From DATBFU01 sp035498405 (GTDB taxonomy: Bacteria > Acidobacteriota > Thermoanaerobaculia > UBA5066 > Gp7-AA6): a stretch of DNA of 55,623 nucleotides. The first letter of the stretch is position 1. Each line of letters begins with the position of its first letter. The notes below the pieces were generated by a model. The model ran no database searches. It had not been told where the DNA came from and saw only the letters and a list, made by a program, of their open reading frames with translations. Where the stretch lies: positions 1-55,623 of the forward strand of contig DATKAE010000057.1 of NCBI GenBank assembly GCA_035498405.1. Reading direction: 5' to 3'. Positions 42,937 through 50,726 of this stretch are shown in pieces. Position numbers and translations under genes: made by a program.

Positions 42937-43809
42937 GTGCCGCCGAAGATTCGCGTCGCCGTCTTTCCCGCGGCCGGCCTCGGAACTCGCTTTCTGCCCG
43001 CGACCAAGGCGCAGCCGAAGGAAATGCTTCCCTTAGTCGACCGCCCCCTCGTCCAGTACGTCGTCGAGGAGGCTCGGGCGGCGGGACTCGAGCGAATCGT
43101 GATCGTCACGGGCCGGGGAAAAAACGCCATCGAGGACCATTTCGACACTTCCTTCGAGCTCGAGAAGATGCTCGAGGAGAGGGGCAAGAGCGAGCTCCTG
43201 GAGCAGGTGCGCGCCGTCTCGGATCTGATCCCGGTGTCCTACGTGCGTCAGAAAACGGCCCTCGGGCTCGGACACGCGGTGCTGCAGGCAAAGGACCTGG
43301 TCGGGCCCGAGCCGTTCGCGGTGATGCTGGGCGACGACATCGTGGATGCGGAGGAGCCCTGTGTCGGCCAGATGCTGCGTCTCTACGAGCGCCGCGGAAA
43401 CCCGGTCATCGCGCTCCAGGAGGTGCCGAAGGCGGAGACTCGCCAATACGGGATCGTGGCCGGGCGCAAGGTCGAGGAGCGCGTCGTCGCGATCGAGGAC
43501 ATGGTCGAGAAGCCTCCTCCGGAGAGAGCGCCGTCGAATCTGGCGATCATCGGCCGGTATCTCCTGCCGGCCGAGATCTTCCAGATCCTGGAGGAAACTC
43601 GCTCCGATGTCGGAGGCGAGATCCAGCTCACCTCGGCATTGAAGACACTGCTCGCTCGGCGGCCGATCGACGGATATCTCTTCGAAGGCAAGCGCTACGA
43701 CGCAGGGGACAAGCTCGGATTTCTCAAGGCAACCGTGGAGTTTGCGCTGAAGCGGAAGGACCTGGGAGGGCCCTTCCGAGAGTACCTGAGGGGTCTGAAG
43801 CTCGAGTAG
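42937..43809 (+). CDS. galU: UTP-glucose-1-phosphate uridylyltransferase
   Basis: Makes UDP-glucose for polysaccharide and LPS synthesis; 290 residues. FPAAGLGTRFLPATKAQPKEMLPLVDRPLVQYVVEEA is the nucleotide-binding signature, followed by VIVTGRGKNAIEDHFD, AVMLGDDIVDAEEPC and EKPPPERAPSNLAIIGRYLLPAEIF and LFEGKRYDAGDKLGFLKA. GTG start at 42937, exactly six bases after the -10. Convergent with the FmdB gene, with only 15 bases between stops. It is the only clear sugar-nucleotide enzyme in the window. Confidence 0.95.
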   Translation: MPPKIRVAVFPAAGLGTRFLPATKAQPKEMLPLVDRPLVQYVVEEARAAGLERIVIVTGRGKNAIEDHFDTSFELEKMLEERGKSELLEQVRAVSDLIPVSYVRQKTALGLGHAVLQAKDLVGPEPFAVMLGDDIVDAEEPCVGQMLRLYERRGNPVIALQEVPKAETRQYGIVAGRKVEERVVAIEDMVEKPPPERAPSNLAIIGRYLLPAEIFQILEETRSDVGGEIQLTSALKTLLARRPIDGYLFEGKRYDAGDKLGFLKATVEFALKRKDLGGPFREYLRGLKLE

Positions 43810-43824
43810 CTCCCGTCGCGGGGA

Positions 43825-44124
43825 CTAGTCTTTCGAGGTCTTCTTCTCCTTCTTCTCCACCTTCTCTACTTTCTCCGACTTCTCCGACTTCTCCGAGGAC
43901 TCCGCCCTCGACTCGCCTTTCGGCGCGCCCTTTCCTTCCTTCTTGGCGCGAGCGTAGTCGGTCACGTACCAGCCAGTTCCCTTGAACTGGATCGCGGGAG
44001 CCGAGAAGGCCTTCCTCAGCTTTCCGCCGCAGCGCGGGCACACCTTGAGCGGCCTCTCGCCGATGCGCTGGATGACCTCGGTCTTCTCGCCGCACTTGCC
44101 GCAGACGTACTCGTAGATCGGCAT
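43825..44124 (-). CDS. FmdB-family zinc ribbon protein with charged repeat tail
   Basis: 99 residues. The zinc-ribbon has two pairs: CGKCG near residue 8 and CPRCG near residue 33, with IYEYVCGKCGEKTEVIQRIG and PKVCPRCGGKLRKAFSAPAIQFKGTGWYVTDY matching the FmdB consensus. The last 30 residues are a low-complexity Ser/Glu/Lys tail built of SEK, KVEK and KKEK units (SEKSEKSEKVEKVEKKEKK). The function of the family is unclear; it was first linked to formamidase regulation. It starts 17 bases after the DUF4388 gene. Confidence 0.92.
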   Translation of the reverse strand: MPIYEYVCGKCGEKTEVIQRIGERPLKVCPRCGGKLRKAFSAPAIQFKGTGWYVTDYARAKKEGKGAPKGESRAESSEKSEKSEKVEKVEKKEKKTSKD

Positions 44125-44140
44125 CTCTTCGAACTCTCCG

Positions 44141-44899
44141 TCAGGACCCGAGGCTCCCGCCGCTGGTGTGGTAGCGGATTCGCTTCGCGCCCGGGGCCGC
44201 GCCCTTTCGAATCAAGCCGAGACAGAAGAAGGCATAGAGGATACGGGCATTCTCGGCGGCCGCGCCGGGGCCCTTGCTGCAGAGCGGCTGCAGAGCGGTC
44301 CGGCCGTCGACTCGCTCGTAGTAGGCCCGCTCCGCGGCCGAGAAGAGGGAGAGAAGCGCGCCCGGCGCCTGCTCGAGGACGGTCGTGGCGTGTCCGAGGC
44401 GTTGCACGAGGCGTCGCACGTCTTTGGCGCGCCGGATGCCCTCGAGAATCACCTCGGGGATCGAAAGGTCGATTCGAATGACCTCTCCGGATCGGCGCTC
44501 GCCGATGTCGAACACGACCTCTCCCGACTCCCAGTCGAATGCGCCCCACAGGATCTCGCGGATCTGGCCCGAGACCGCCTCTCTCAAGGCCGGCTCGTCG
44601 AGCACGCCCATCTCGAGCAGGATCTGCCCCAGGCGCAGCCCCTCGCGCACCCGGCGCGCGGCCTCGCGGCCCATCTCGGGTGTCAAGAGCCGGCGACGCA
44701 GCAGGTAGGGGCCCAGGCTCAATTCTCGCTCGTTGGTCGCGGCGAAGATGACGAGGCCGTTTTCCAGATAGATGAGCCGCTGTCGCCCGTCTCGGGACAC
44801 GCGGACGACTCCGGGCACGCGGTACCGGTGGATCGTCGCAAGGATCTCCGCCAGGGGAGTCACGGCGAGGTCGCCCCGGTACTCGAATCTCTTCTCCAT
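44141..44899 (-). CDS. DUF4388 (PatA/RanA-like) domain protein
   Basis: 252 residues. The first 100 residues match DUF4388: FEYRGDLAVTPLAEILATIHRYRVPGVVRVSRDGRQRLIYLENGLVIFAATNERE, a domain common in Myxococcota, Deltaproteobacteria and Acidobacteriota, often in signalling proteins. LRRRLLTPEMGREAARRVREGLRLGQILLEMGVLDEPALREAV and the later ILWGAFDWESGEVVFDIGE are also family-like. No catalytic residues are visible. It has a 14-17 base run after TACCAT or CATAGT hexamers upstream and no clear Shine-Dalgarno. Cotranscribed with the zinc ribbon gene. Confidence 0.82.
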   Translation of the reverse strand: MEKRFEYRGDLAVTPLAEILATIHRYRVPGVVRVSRDGRQRLIYLENGLVIFAATNERELSLGPYLLRRRLLTPEMGREAARRVREGLRLGQILLEMGVLDEPALREAVSGQIREILWGAFDWESGEVVFDIGERRSGEVIRIDLSIPEVILEGIRRAKDVRRLVQRLGHATTVLEQAPGALLSLFSAAERAYYERVDGRTALQPLCSKGPGAAAENARILYAFFCLGLIRKGAAPGAKRIRYHTSGGSLGS

Positions 44900-44999
44900 T
44901 GTTCGGCTGGAGAACTATGGTAACCCGGCGCGCGGATCGTCGGCAGAGAAATGCCGGATCTTGCCTGCTCGCCGTGGCTCGCCAGTCTCCCGACCCCCT

Positions 45000-45005
45000 T
45001 AGAAT
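45000..45005 (+). promoter_or_regulatory. -10 element for leaderless moeA
   Basis: TAGAAT followed by six bases and GTG at 45012. An out-of-frame ATG-TGA at 45010-45015 overlaps the start, which argues against a leadered ATG. Confidence 0.6.
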
Positions 45006-45011
45006 CCCCAT

Positions 45012-46244
45012 GTGATCCCCGTCGCCGAAGCTCTCTCGTTGATCTCGAGACTCGCGCCTCTGGGCGCGGAATCGGTTCCGTTGTTGGAGGCCCAGGGACG
45101 AGTGCTCGCCCGCGAGATCCGGGCGGATTGCGATTGGCCGCCCTTCGAGACCTCCGCAATGGACGGCTACGCCGTTCTTCTCTCCGACGTGCCGAGGCCC
45201 GGCGTCTGGCTCGCCGAGCGCGCCTCCACCGTCGGCGCCGGGGACGCTCCGCCGGAGCCGATCGCGCCCGGGGAGGCGGTTCGGGTGATGACCGGCGCGC
45301 CGCTACCTCCCAACGCCACGGCCGTCGTTCCGGTCGAACAATGCCGACGCGAAGGGGGCCGCGTCCGACTCGAGACCGTCCCGACGGCCGGAGCGCACCT
45401 TCGCCGCCAGGGCGAGTCGATCGCGGCGGGCACCGTGCTTCTCTCGATCGGCCGCCGGCTGGCGGGAACGGATATCGCTCTGGCCGCGATGGCCGGCACC
45501 GACCCGGCTCCCGTGTTCCGCCGGCCGCGCATTACGATCGCCGCGACTGGAAACGAGATCGTTCCCGTCTCCGCGCGTCCGGCGCCAGGACAGCTTCGCG
45601 ATTCGAACGGGCCGATGCTGGCGGCGCTCTGCCGGGAACGCGGCTGGCCGGCGAAGCTCGCCGGCCGTGTTGCCGACGAACCCGGCCGGGTCGAGCGCTT
45701 GTTTGCCGACGCCGGGCGCGAAGAGGACCTGTTGCTGACGAGCGGAGGCGTTTCCGCGGGCGACTTCGATTTGCTGCCACGGGCGGCCGAGAAGGCCGGT
45801 TTCGAGACCGTCTTCCACGGCGTCTCCATGCGCCCGGGCAAGCCCGTCGCCTTCGCCCGTCGAGGCGGAACGCTTTGGCTGGGACTGCCCGGCAATCCGG
45901 TCTCGGCGGCAGTCTGTTTCCAGCTCTTCGCCCGGGAGGTAGCCGGACGGCTCGAGGGTGACGCGCGCCCCGGCGCGCCCCTCATCACGGCGCGGCTCAC
46001 GCGCGGCTTGAAGGCCGCCGGACCGCGCGAGATCTATCGAGACGCGCTCTGGGAGACCGCGGGCGGCGAGTGCCGAGTCGAGCCGCTGTCCTCCCTCGGA
46101 AGCCACGACCTCGGAGCCTTCGCAAAGGCAAACGCCCTGATTCGGATTCCTCCCGGCTCACCCGCCCTCGAAGCGGGAGCGATCGTCGAGTGTCTCGTGA
46201 TTCGGGAGGGCGGTTGGCCGCCGGAGCCCGACCGCGCGACATGA
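45012..46244 (+). CDS. moeA: Molybdopterin molybdotransferase
   Basis: Inserts molybdate into the molybdopterin cofactor; 410 residues. PPFETSAMDGYAVLLSDV (residues about 42-60), RVMTGAPLPPNATAVVPVEQ, RPRITIAATGNEIV, TSGGVSAGDFDLLPRAAE and GLPGNPVSAAVCFQLFAREVAGRLEG are the family motifs. The four-domain length is normal. GTG start at 45012, with no leader. It overlaps the next gene (ATGA). It may supply the oxidoreductase encoded 5 kb downstream; no other molybdenum-cofactor genes are in the window. Confidence 0.95.
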   Translation: MIPVAEALSLISRLAPLGAESVPLLEAQGRVLAREIRADCDWPPFETSAMDGYAVLLSDVPRPGVWLAERASTVGAGDAPPEPIAPGEAVRVMTGAPLPPNATAVVPVEQCRREGGRVRLETVPTAGAHLRRQGESIAAGTVLLSIGRRLAGTDIALAAMAGTDPAPVFRRPRITIAATGNEIVPVSARPAPGQLRDSNGPMLAALCRERGWPAKLAGRVADEPGRVERLFADAGREEDLLLTSGGVSAGDFDLLPRAAEKAGFETVFHGVSMRPGKPVAFARRGGTLWLGLPGNPVSAAVCFQLFAREVAGRLEGDARPGAPLITARLTRGLKAAGPREIYRDALWETAGGECRVEPLSSLGSHDLGAFAKANALIRIPPGSPALEAGAIVECLVIREGGWPPEPDRAT

Positions 46245-47023
46245 CGGCAGCGAGCACACGAAAGTCACACGAGGTTCTTCACCGAGAGGCGAAGACGTCC
46301 GATGGAATCACGATCGCGTATTCCTGGTGGCGGCGCCCCGCCCGCGAGCTTCTGATCCTGGCGCCAGGCTTCTGGCGAGTCCGCTTGGCTCGCGAGAACC
46401 TTTTCCTCGCAAACTTCTTCGTCCGGCGCGGCTATGACGTCGTGGCCCTCGACTTCCGCGGACACGGCGACAGCCAAGGGGCCTACACCTTCGGGACCTT
46501 CGAAGCGCACGACCTGAAGGCGGTCGTGGACAGCCTCGTGGGCGAAGGGATGCCTTACCGACGCTTTGCCCTGCTCGGCCTCTCGATGGGAGGCATGATC
46601 TCCGCCGACGCGCTCGCGAAATGGCCGGAGCTGCCCTGCCGGGCCCTGGTGATGGTCTCCTCGCCCGCCGATCTCCGCTCGCTGCGGCCCAAGCCCTGGA
46701 AGGCCGGCGCGATTCGCCAAGTGCGCCTGCGGCATGCCCTGCGGATGCCGCGCGTTTCGCGCCGTACGCGCATCGGCGCCACACCGCGGGGCCACGAGGC
46801 CATCGCCCAGCTCAACATGCCCAAGCTCATCGTGACCGCGGAAGGCGATTGGCTGGTCGACCCTTCGCACGGCCGGCTGCTGGCCAAGGCGGCCGCGCCG
46901 CCGGTCGACGACGTGCATCTGGACCTGCCAGGATCCCTCCACGCCGACGCGCTGGTCAAGTACGTGCCGCTGCGTCTCCTCCGCCTGCTCGACCGCTGGT
47001 TCATGCGCAACGCGCCGCCGTGA
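46241..47023 (+). CDS. Alpha/beta hydrolase
   Basis: 260 residues from the ATG at 46241, overlapping the moeA stop. Motifs: APGFWRVRLAREN (oxyanion region), VVALDFRGHGDSQG, LGLSMGGM (nucleophile Ser), TAEGDWLVDPSHG (acid) and PGSLHAD (His). No signal peptide or membrane segment. The GHGDSQG and FATFEAHDLKAVVD-like segment suggests the carboxylesterase/monoglyceride-lipase group. Convergent with the lipoprotein-sorting gene, with a GTGAGGGG repeat between. Confidence 0.84.
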   Translation: MTAASTRKSHEVLHREAKTSDGITIAYSWWRRPARELLILAPGFWRVRLARENLFLANFFVRRGYDVVALDFRGHGDSQGAYTFGTFEAHDLKAVVDSLVGEGMPYRRFALLGLSMGGMISADALAKWPELPCRALVMVSSPADLRSLRPKPWKAGAIRQVRLRHALRMPRVSRRTRIGATPRGHEAIAQLNMPKLIVTAEGDWLVDPSHGRLLAKAAAPPVDDVHLDLPGSLHADALVKYVPLRLLRLLDRWFMRNAPP

Positions 47024-47029
47024 AAGGCA

Positions 47030-47066
47030 GGTGTGAGGGGCGAGGCGTGAGGGGTGAGGGAGCGAG
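47030..47066. repeat. Short tandem GTGAGGGG repeats in an intergenic region
   Basis: GTGAGGGG at 47032-47039 and 47046-47053 with a 14-base period, followed by TGAGGG, between convergent stops. Confidence 0.6.
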
Positions 47067-47068
47067 AA

Positions 47069-47815
47069 CTAGAAAGCCAGGGCTCCTTCGGGGGTGAAGA
47101 ATTTGTCGTCGATCTTCGCCTGGCGGTAGTCGAGGTACTCCAGGCGTGTGACCGTCCCCGGCTGGTTGGCGAGGAGGTCGCGGATCTCCATTTCCGCGGC
47201 GATCGTCTTTCCCGACGACTGCCGGAACTTCGTGAAGGTGACTTCCTTCGCAAGCTTGCCCGAGGGAAGCGCGAAGAGCAGCCGGCAGGGAACTCGCTCC
47301 TTTTCGTCGAACCAGAGCACGACACGAGGATAGGGTGCGCGCTCTGATTTCGCGGTCAAGTCCACGATCCGGCAAGGCCTGCCGTGAATGTCTTCGACAC
47401 CCGGCCGCACCGCCGCTTTGAAGTCCTGCGCAAACTGGACGCGGGCGACATCGCCCACCGAGGCGCCTCCGAGCAAACGCTGGTTCGGCGTGATCGGCAG
47501 CGCGCGGGAGGCGCCCGGAACGATCAGCCACATCTTCTCGCCGACGTTCAAGATCTTCCGGCCATCGTTCTTCCCGCCGCGAAAAACGATCAGTCCGCGG
47601 TCCTCCCCCTTCGCGTAGATCTGGAAGTCGGCGCTGCCCGTGACCTGCCCATCGCTGATCTGGCTGGCGCGCGCCGTGATCACCGACTCGGAGAACGCGT
47701 TGCGCGCCCGGTCCACGTCCTGCAGCCACGACGCGACCCGATCCGGCGTCGGCGCCGCTGCGGCCCCGCCCACGAGCGCGAGCGCCGCCAGGATCCCTCG
47801 CCTTCGGCTAGACAT
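47069..47815 (-). CDS. Outer-membrane lipoprotein-sorting protein (LolA-like)
   Basis: 248 residues. Signal peptide MSSRRRGILAALALVGGAAA, then the LolA-like fold: DVDRARNAFSESVITARASQISDGQVTGSADFQIYAKGEDRGLIVFRGGKNDGRKILNVGEKMWLIVPGASR and ADFQIYAKG-type strands, ending IDDKFFTPEGALAF. Such proteins bind lipid acyl chains in the periplasm and deliver lipoproteins across it. It overlaps the permease stop by 8 bases and follows the ABC permease and ATPase genes, so all three form one transport unit. Confidence 0.86.
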   Translation of the reverse strand: MSSRRRGILAALALVGGAAAAPTPDRVASWLQDVDRARNAFSESVITARASQISDGQVTGSADFQIYAKGEDRGLIVFRGGKNDGRKILNVGEKMWLIVPGASRALPITPNQRLLGGASVGDVARVQFAQDFKAAVRPGVEDIHGRPCRIVDLTAKSERAPYPRVVLWFDEKERVPCRLLFALPSGKLAKEVTFTKFRQSSGKTIAAEMEIRDLLANQPGTVTRLEYLDYRQAKIDDKFFTPEGALAF

Positions 47816-49031
47816 GGGTCAGCGCCTCGACGATCGACACCCGGGACGCCCTCTTCGCCGGAAAGAACGACGCCAGGCTCATCGTCAGGATCATCGCGAC
47901 CAGTCCCGCGGCATAGGCCAGAGGGTAGAAGCGCACGTTGATCGGCATTCCATGCGTGGCGCCCGGAGGGGGCGGCAGGATGATGCCCGAGGCGTTCAGC
48001 GCGACGCGAACGACCAGCGCGAAGATCGCCCCGGCGGCGCAGCCCGCGACGGCGATCGCCACCCCCTCCGCCAGAAACATCCAGAGGACACGCGAGGGCC
48101 TGGTTCCGAGGGCGCGCAGCGTCCCGATCTCGCGCGTGCGCTCGGTCACCGCCATCGTCATGACGATGGCCGCCGAGAGGATCACGATCACGACGAGCAC
48201 GATACCGACGAACCCGAAGATGCCGATGTAGAGCAAGCGCACCTGACCGTAAAAGACGGCGAGCTCTTTCCAGTGGCGCACCGCGACCGAGTAGCCCGCC
48301 GCCCCGAGAGCGCGCTCGAGGCGCTCGGCCGTCCGCCTTTCATCGGCGCCCGGCTTCAAGAACACGACGAGCTTCGAAACCGTCTCCGAGGATTGCAGGA
48401 GGCGCGAGGCGAGTACCACGCCGATCGCCACGTATCGGTCGTTCAATTCCTTGATGCGCACGTCGGCGAGGCCGCGCACGACGGCATCCACCGCGTTCAG
48501 GGTCGCGTCGGGGGTGGTCGCGAGCAGGGTCACGCTGTCGCCCGGCTTGACTCCGAGCGCCGAGGCCATCCCGGTGCCGAGCACGACGCCGTCGCCGCCG
48601 TCGCCGGACAGATACGTCCCGGCGACGACGAGCTCGCCCGCAAACGTGGCCTTCGCCTCCGGCCCCGGGTCCACGCCGACTCCCAGGAAAGGCACCGACC
48701 GCGCCCCGTTGGTCGCGAGGCCAACGAAGTCGATCCGCGGAATGACGGCATCGACCCCCGGATCGCGCGCCGCGATCGCCCTCGCCCGCGCGGCATCGCG
48801 CAGGCCGAACTCGAGGGTCTTCTCCTCCGTTCGCGTGACGGCGAGCCGGTTCACGACCTGGAGCTGCCCGACGGTGCGAATGGTTCCTTCCTTCAGCGCG
48901 TCGAAGGTCTGCGCGATGAAGCCCCCCGCCAACGCAAACGCCGCGAAGCCGAAGGCGACGACCGCGCCCATCAGCAGCGTACGGCGGCGCTGGCGCCGCA
49001 GATTCCTCCAGGCGAGTGCGAAGACGCTCAT
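47808..49031 (-). CDS. ABC transporter permease (LolC/E/MacB type)
   Basis: 407 residues. One N-terminal transmembrane helix (TLLMGAVVAFGFAAFALAGGFIAQTF), a long periplasmic domain (about 40-270), then three C-terminal helices (LLYIGIFGFVGIVLVVIVILSAAIVMTMAVTERTREIGTLRALGTRPSRV, VAIAVAGCAAGAIFALVVRVAL, YPLAYAAGLVAMILTMSLASFFPAKRASRVSIVEALTHV). The ERTREIGTLRALGTRPSRV motif and the C-terminal PAKRASR are typical of FtsX-family permeases. Only one permease gene is present, in contrast to LolC plus LolE. It overlaps the ATPase stop as ATGA. Confidence 0.92.
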   Translation of the reverse strand: MSVFALAWRNLRRQRRRTLLMGAVVAFGFAAFALAGGFIAQTFDALKEGTIRTVGQLQVVNRLAVTRTEEKTLEFGLRDAARARAIAARDPGVDAVIPRIDFVGLATNGARSVPFLGVGVDPGPEAKATFAGELVVAGTYLSGDGGDGVVLGTGMASALGVKPGDSVTLLATTPDATLNAVDAVVRGLADVRIKELNDRYVAIGVVLASRLLQSSETVSKLVVFLKPGADERRTAERLERALGAAGYSVAVRHWKELAVFYGQVRLLYIGIFGFVGIVLVVIVILSAAIVMTMAVTERTREIGTLRALGTRPSRVLWMFLAEGVAIAVAGCAAGAIFALVVRVALNASGIILPPPPGATHGMPINVRFYPLAYAAGLVAMILTMSLASFFPAKRASRVSIVEALTHV

Positions 49032-49774
49032 CGCGCCTCGTCCGACTCGACCCGGCCGTCGTGAAGCGAGACGACACGCCGCGCCCGCGACACGACGCGC
49101 GGGTCATGCGTCGCGAAGAGAAACGCCACACCGCCGGACTCGCAGACCTCCCGCATCAAGTCCAAGATGCCTTCCGCCGTGTGCGAGTCGAGGTTCGCGG
49201 TCGGCTCGTCGGCGAAGACCACGTCCGGGCGGTTGGAGAGCGCGCGGGCGATGGCCACCCGCTGGCGCTGCCCACCGGACAGCAGATCGGGCCGCACACC
49301 GTACTTGCCGGACAGGCCGACGGCGTCGAGCAGCTCGCGCGACCTCTCGCGACGCTCCGGCGCTGGCACCCCGGAGAGAATCATGGGGTATGCCACGTTT
49401 TCCTCGGCGGAGAGCACCGCGATCAGGTTGAACGTCTGGAAGACGAAGCCGAAGTGGTCGCGACGCAGGTCGGAGCGGCCGTTCTCGGAGAGGTTGCCCG
49501 CATCGACACCACCGACCTCGACCTGACCCTGATCCGGCCGATCGAGCAGCCCCAGGAGATTCAAGAGCGTCGTCTTGCCCGAACCGCTCGGCCCCTGCAG
49601 CGCGACGAACTCGCCGCGCCGTATCGAAAGCGAGACACCCTGCACGGCGGGAACGACCGAGGTCCCCAGCCGGTAGAACCTCGAAGCGTCGACGGCGGCG
49701 ACGAGGGGGGGCGCGGCGCTCCCCGCCGGGAGCCGGACCCCCGCCTCCTTTCCCCCCGCCCCGCCGCTCGGCAT
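49028..49774 (-). CDS. ABC transporter ATPase (LolD-like)
   Basis: 248 residues from the ATG at 49774; an upstream TTG at 49792 is also possible. Walker A GPSGSGKTT, signature LSGGQRQRVAIARAL, Walker B VVFADEPTANLDS and VSLHDGR are intact. The conserved core starts at about residue 25. A TAAACT hexamer at 49807-49802 (minus strand) and a GGGAGG Shine-Dalgarno 10 bases before the ATG support this start. It powers the adjacent permease; together with the LolA-like protein it fits lipoprotein release at the inner membrane, although substrate cannot be shown. Confidence 0.93.
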   Translation of the reverse strand: MPSGGAGGKEAGVRLPAGSAAPPLVAAVDASRFYRLGTSVVPAVQGVSLSIRRGEFVALQGPSGSGKTTLLNLLGLLDRPDQGQVEVGGVDAGNLSENGRSDLRRDHFGFVFQTFNLIAVLSAEENVAYPMILSGVPAPERRERSRELLDAVGLSGKYGVRPDLLSGGQRQRVAIARALSNRPDVVFADEPTANLDSHTAEGILDLMREVCESGGVAFLFATHDPRVVSRARRVVSLHDGRVESDEAR

Positions 49775-49801
49775 TCCCGCAGGCCCTCCCAAGGCGGCCG
49801 C

Positions 49802-49807
49802 AGTTTA
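49802..49807 (-). promoter_or_regulatory. -10 element for the ABC transporter operon
   Basis: TAAACT on the minus strand, leaving a leader of about 20 bases that contains GGGAGG upstream of the ATG at 49774. Confidence 0.5.
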
Positions 49808-49916
49808 GCCTGCCCTGCCCGAGATGGGCGGCCATGGCTCCAATGGAGAATCCCCCGCAGAACGCCCCGGGTATGATCCGCCGCGAGACGTCCGTGCAGT
49901 TTTCTCCCGAGCGCCC

Positions 49917-50726
49917 ATGAGCGCGGAAACGGCTGTTGCGGCCACTCGAGGGATCGAGGTGCGGCGAGTCGTCCGGAAGCATCACGCTCTGGTGCGGCTC
50001 TCCCACTGGCTGAACGTCCCTCTTCTCTTCGGCCTGATCGTGAGCGGCCTCTCGATCTACTGGGCCTCCCCCGTGTTCGAGCACGCGCCCGATGCGGCTA
50101 CCGGCAGCAGCGACTACCTGGCGGACATCGGCATCTGGGCCGTTCGGCACATTCCCGGACTGGCCGGCCCGAAGACGAACCCGAGCACCTGGATCTATGA
50201 CCGTTTCGGCCTGGGCGCCTTTCAGCTGGCGCTGGCGCTTCGGCTCCACTGGCTCTTCGCCTACCTGTTCATGGCCAACGGCGCCCTCTATCTGCTCGGC
50301 CTGCTGCTCGGCGGAGGCTACAAGGCTCTCCTGCCCCGCGCCTCCGATCCGGCCGATGCCTTCTCGATGGCCCGCTACTACGCCGGCGTCGTCCCGGCAA
50401 AGCTCTTGAGGCGCCCCTGGCCACACCCGTCCTTCCGCTCGAAGTACAACGCCTTGCAGCGCGCCGCGTACTTCTCGATGCCGGTTCTCGGCGCGCTCGC
50501 GGTCGCGAGCGGATGGGCGATGCACAAACCCGTTCAGTTCCATTGGCTCGAGCGCCTCTTCATCAACTACAACGGCGCCCGCGTCGTTCACTTCGGCGTG
50601 ATGATCGTCCTGGCTCTATTCGTCATCCCTCACGTGATCCTGGTGGCCGCCGACGGATGGGACACGTTCCGGTCGATGGTGACGGGCTGGTCCCTGCGAA
50701 CGGGAGAAAGCGTCGATGGAGACTGA
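49917..50726 (+). CDS. Membrane cytochrome b (b561/YedZ-like) subunit
   Basis: 269 residues from the ATG at 49917. Five helices: HALVRLSHWLNVPLLFGLIVSGLSIYW, LALRLHWLFAYLFMANGALYLLGLLL, AAYFSMPVLGALAVASGWAMH, ARVVHFGVMIVLALFVIPHVILVAA, and a short first amphipathic stretch. Histidines at HHALVRLSH, LHWLFAYLF, WAMHKP, VVHFGVM and PHVIL are candidate haem b ligands. The last residues run into the next gene by an 11-base overlap. A TATGAT lies 40 bases upstream and the Shine-Dalgarno is poor. It likely passes electrons to the adjacent molybdopterin enzyme. Confidence 0.88.
   Translation: MSAETAVAATRGIEVRRVVRKHHALVRLSHWLNVPLLFGLIVSGLSIYWASPVFEHAPDAATGSSDYLADIGIWAVRHIPGLAGPKTNPSTWIYDRFGLGAFQLALALRLHWLFAYLFMANGALYLLGLLLGGGYKALLPRASDPADAFSMARYYAGVVPAKLLRRPWPHPSFRSKYNALQRAAYFSMPVLGALAVASGWAMHKPVQFHWLERLFINYNGARVVHFGVMIVLALFVIPHVILVAADGWDTFRSMVTGWSLRTGESVDGD

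Noticed and set aside
49792..49801. TTG at 49792 as a leaderless start for the ABC ATPase
   Set aside because: Distance from the -10 is nine bases, and the ATG at 49774 has a Shine-Dalgarno, so a leadered start is preferred.
49104..50591. 495-residue minus-strand frame over the ABC ATPase and the cytochrome b gene
   Set aside because: Overlaps real genes on both sides in a different frame, with no motif support.
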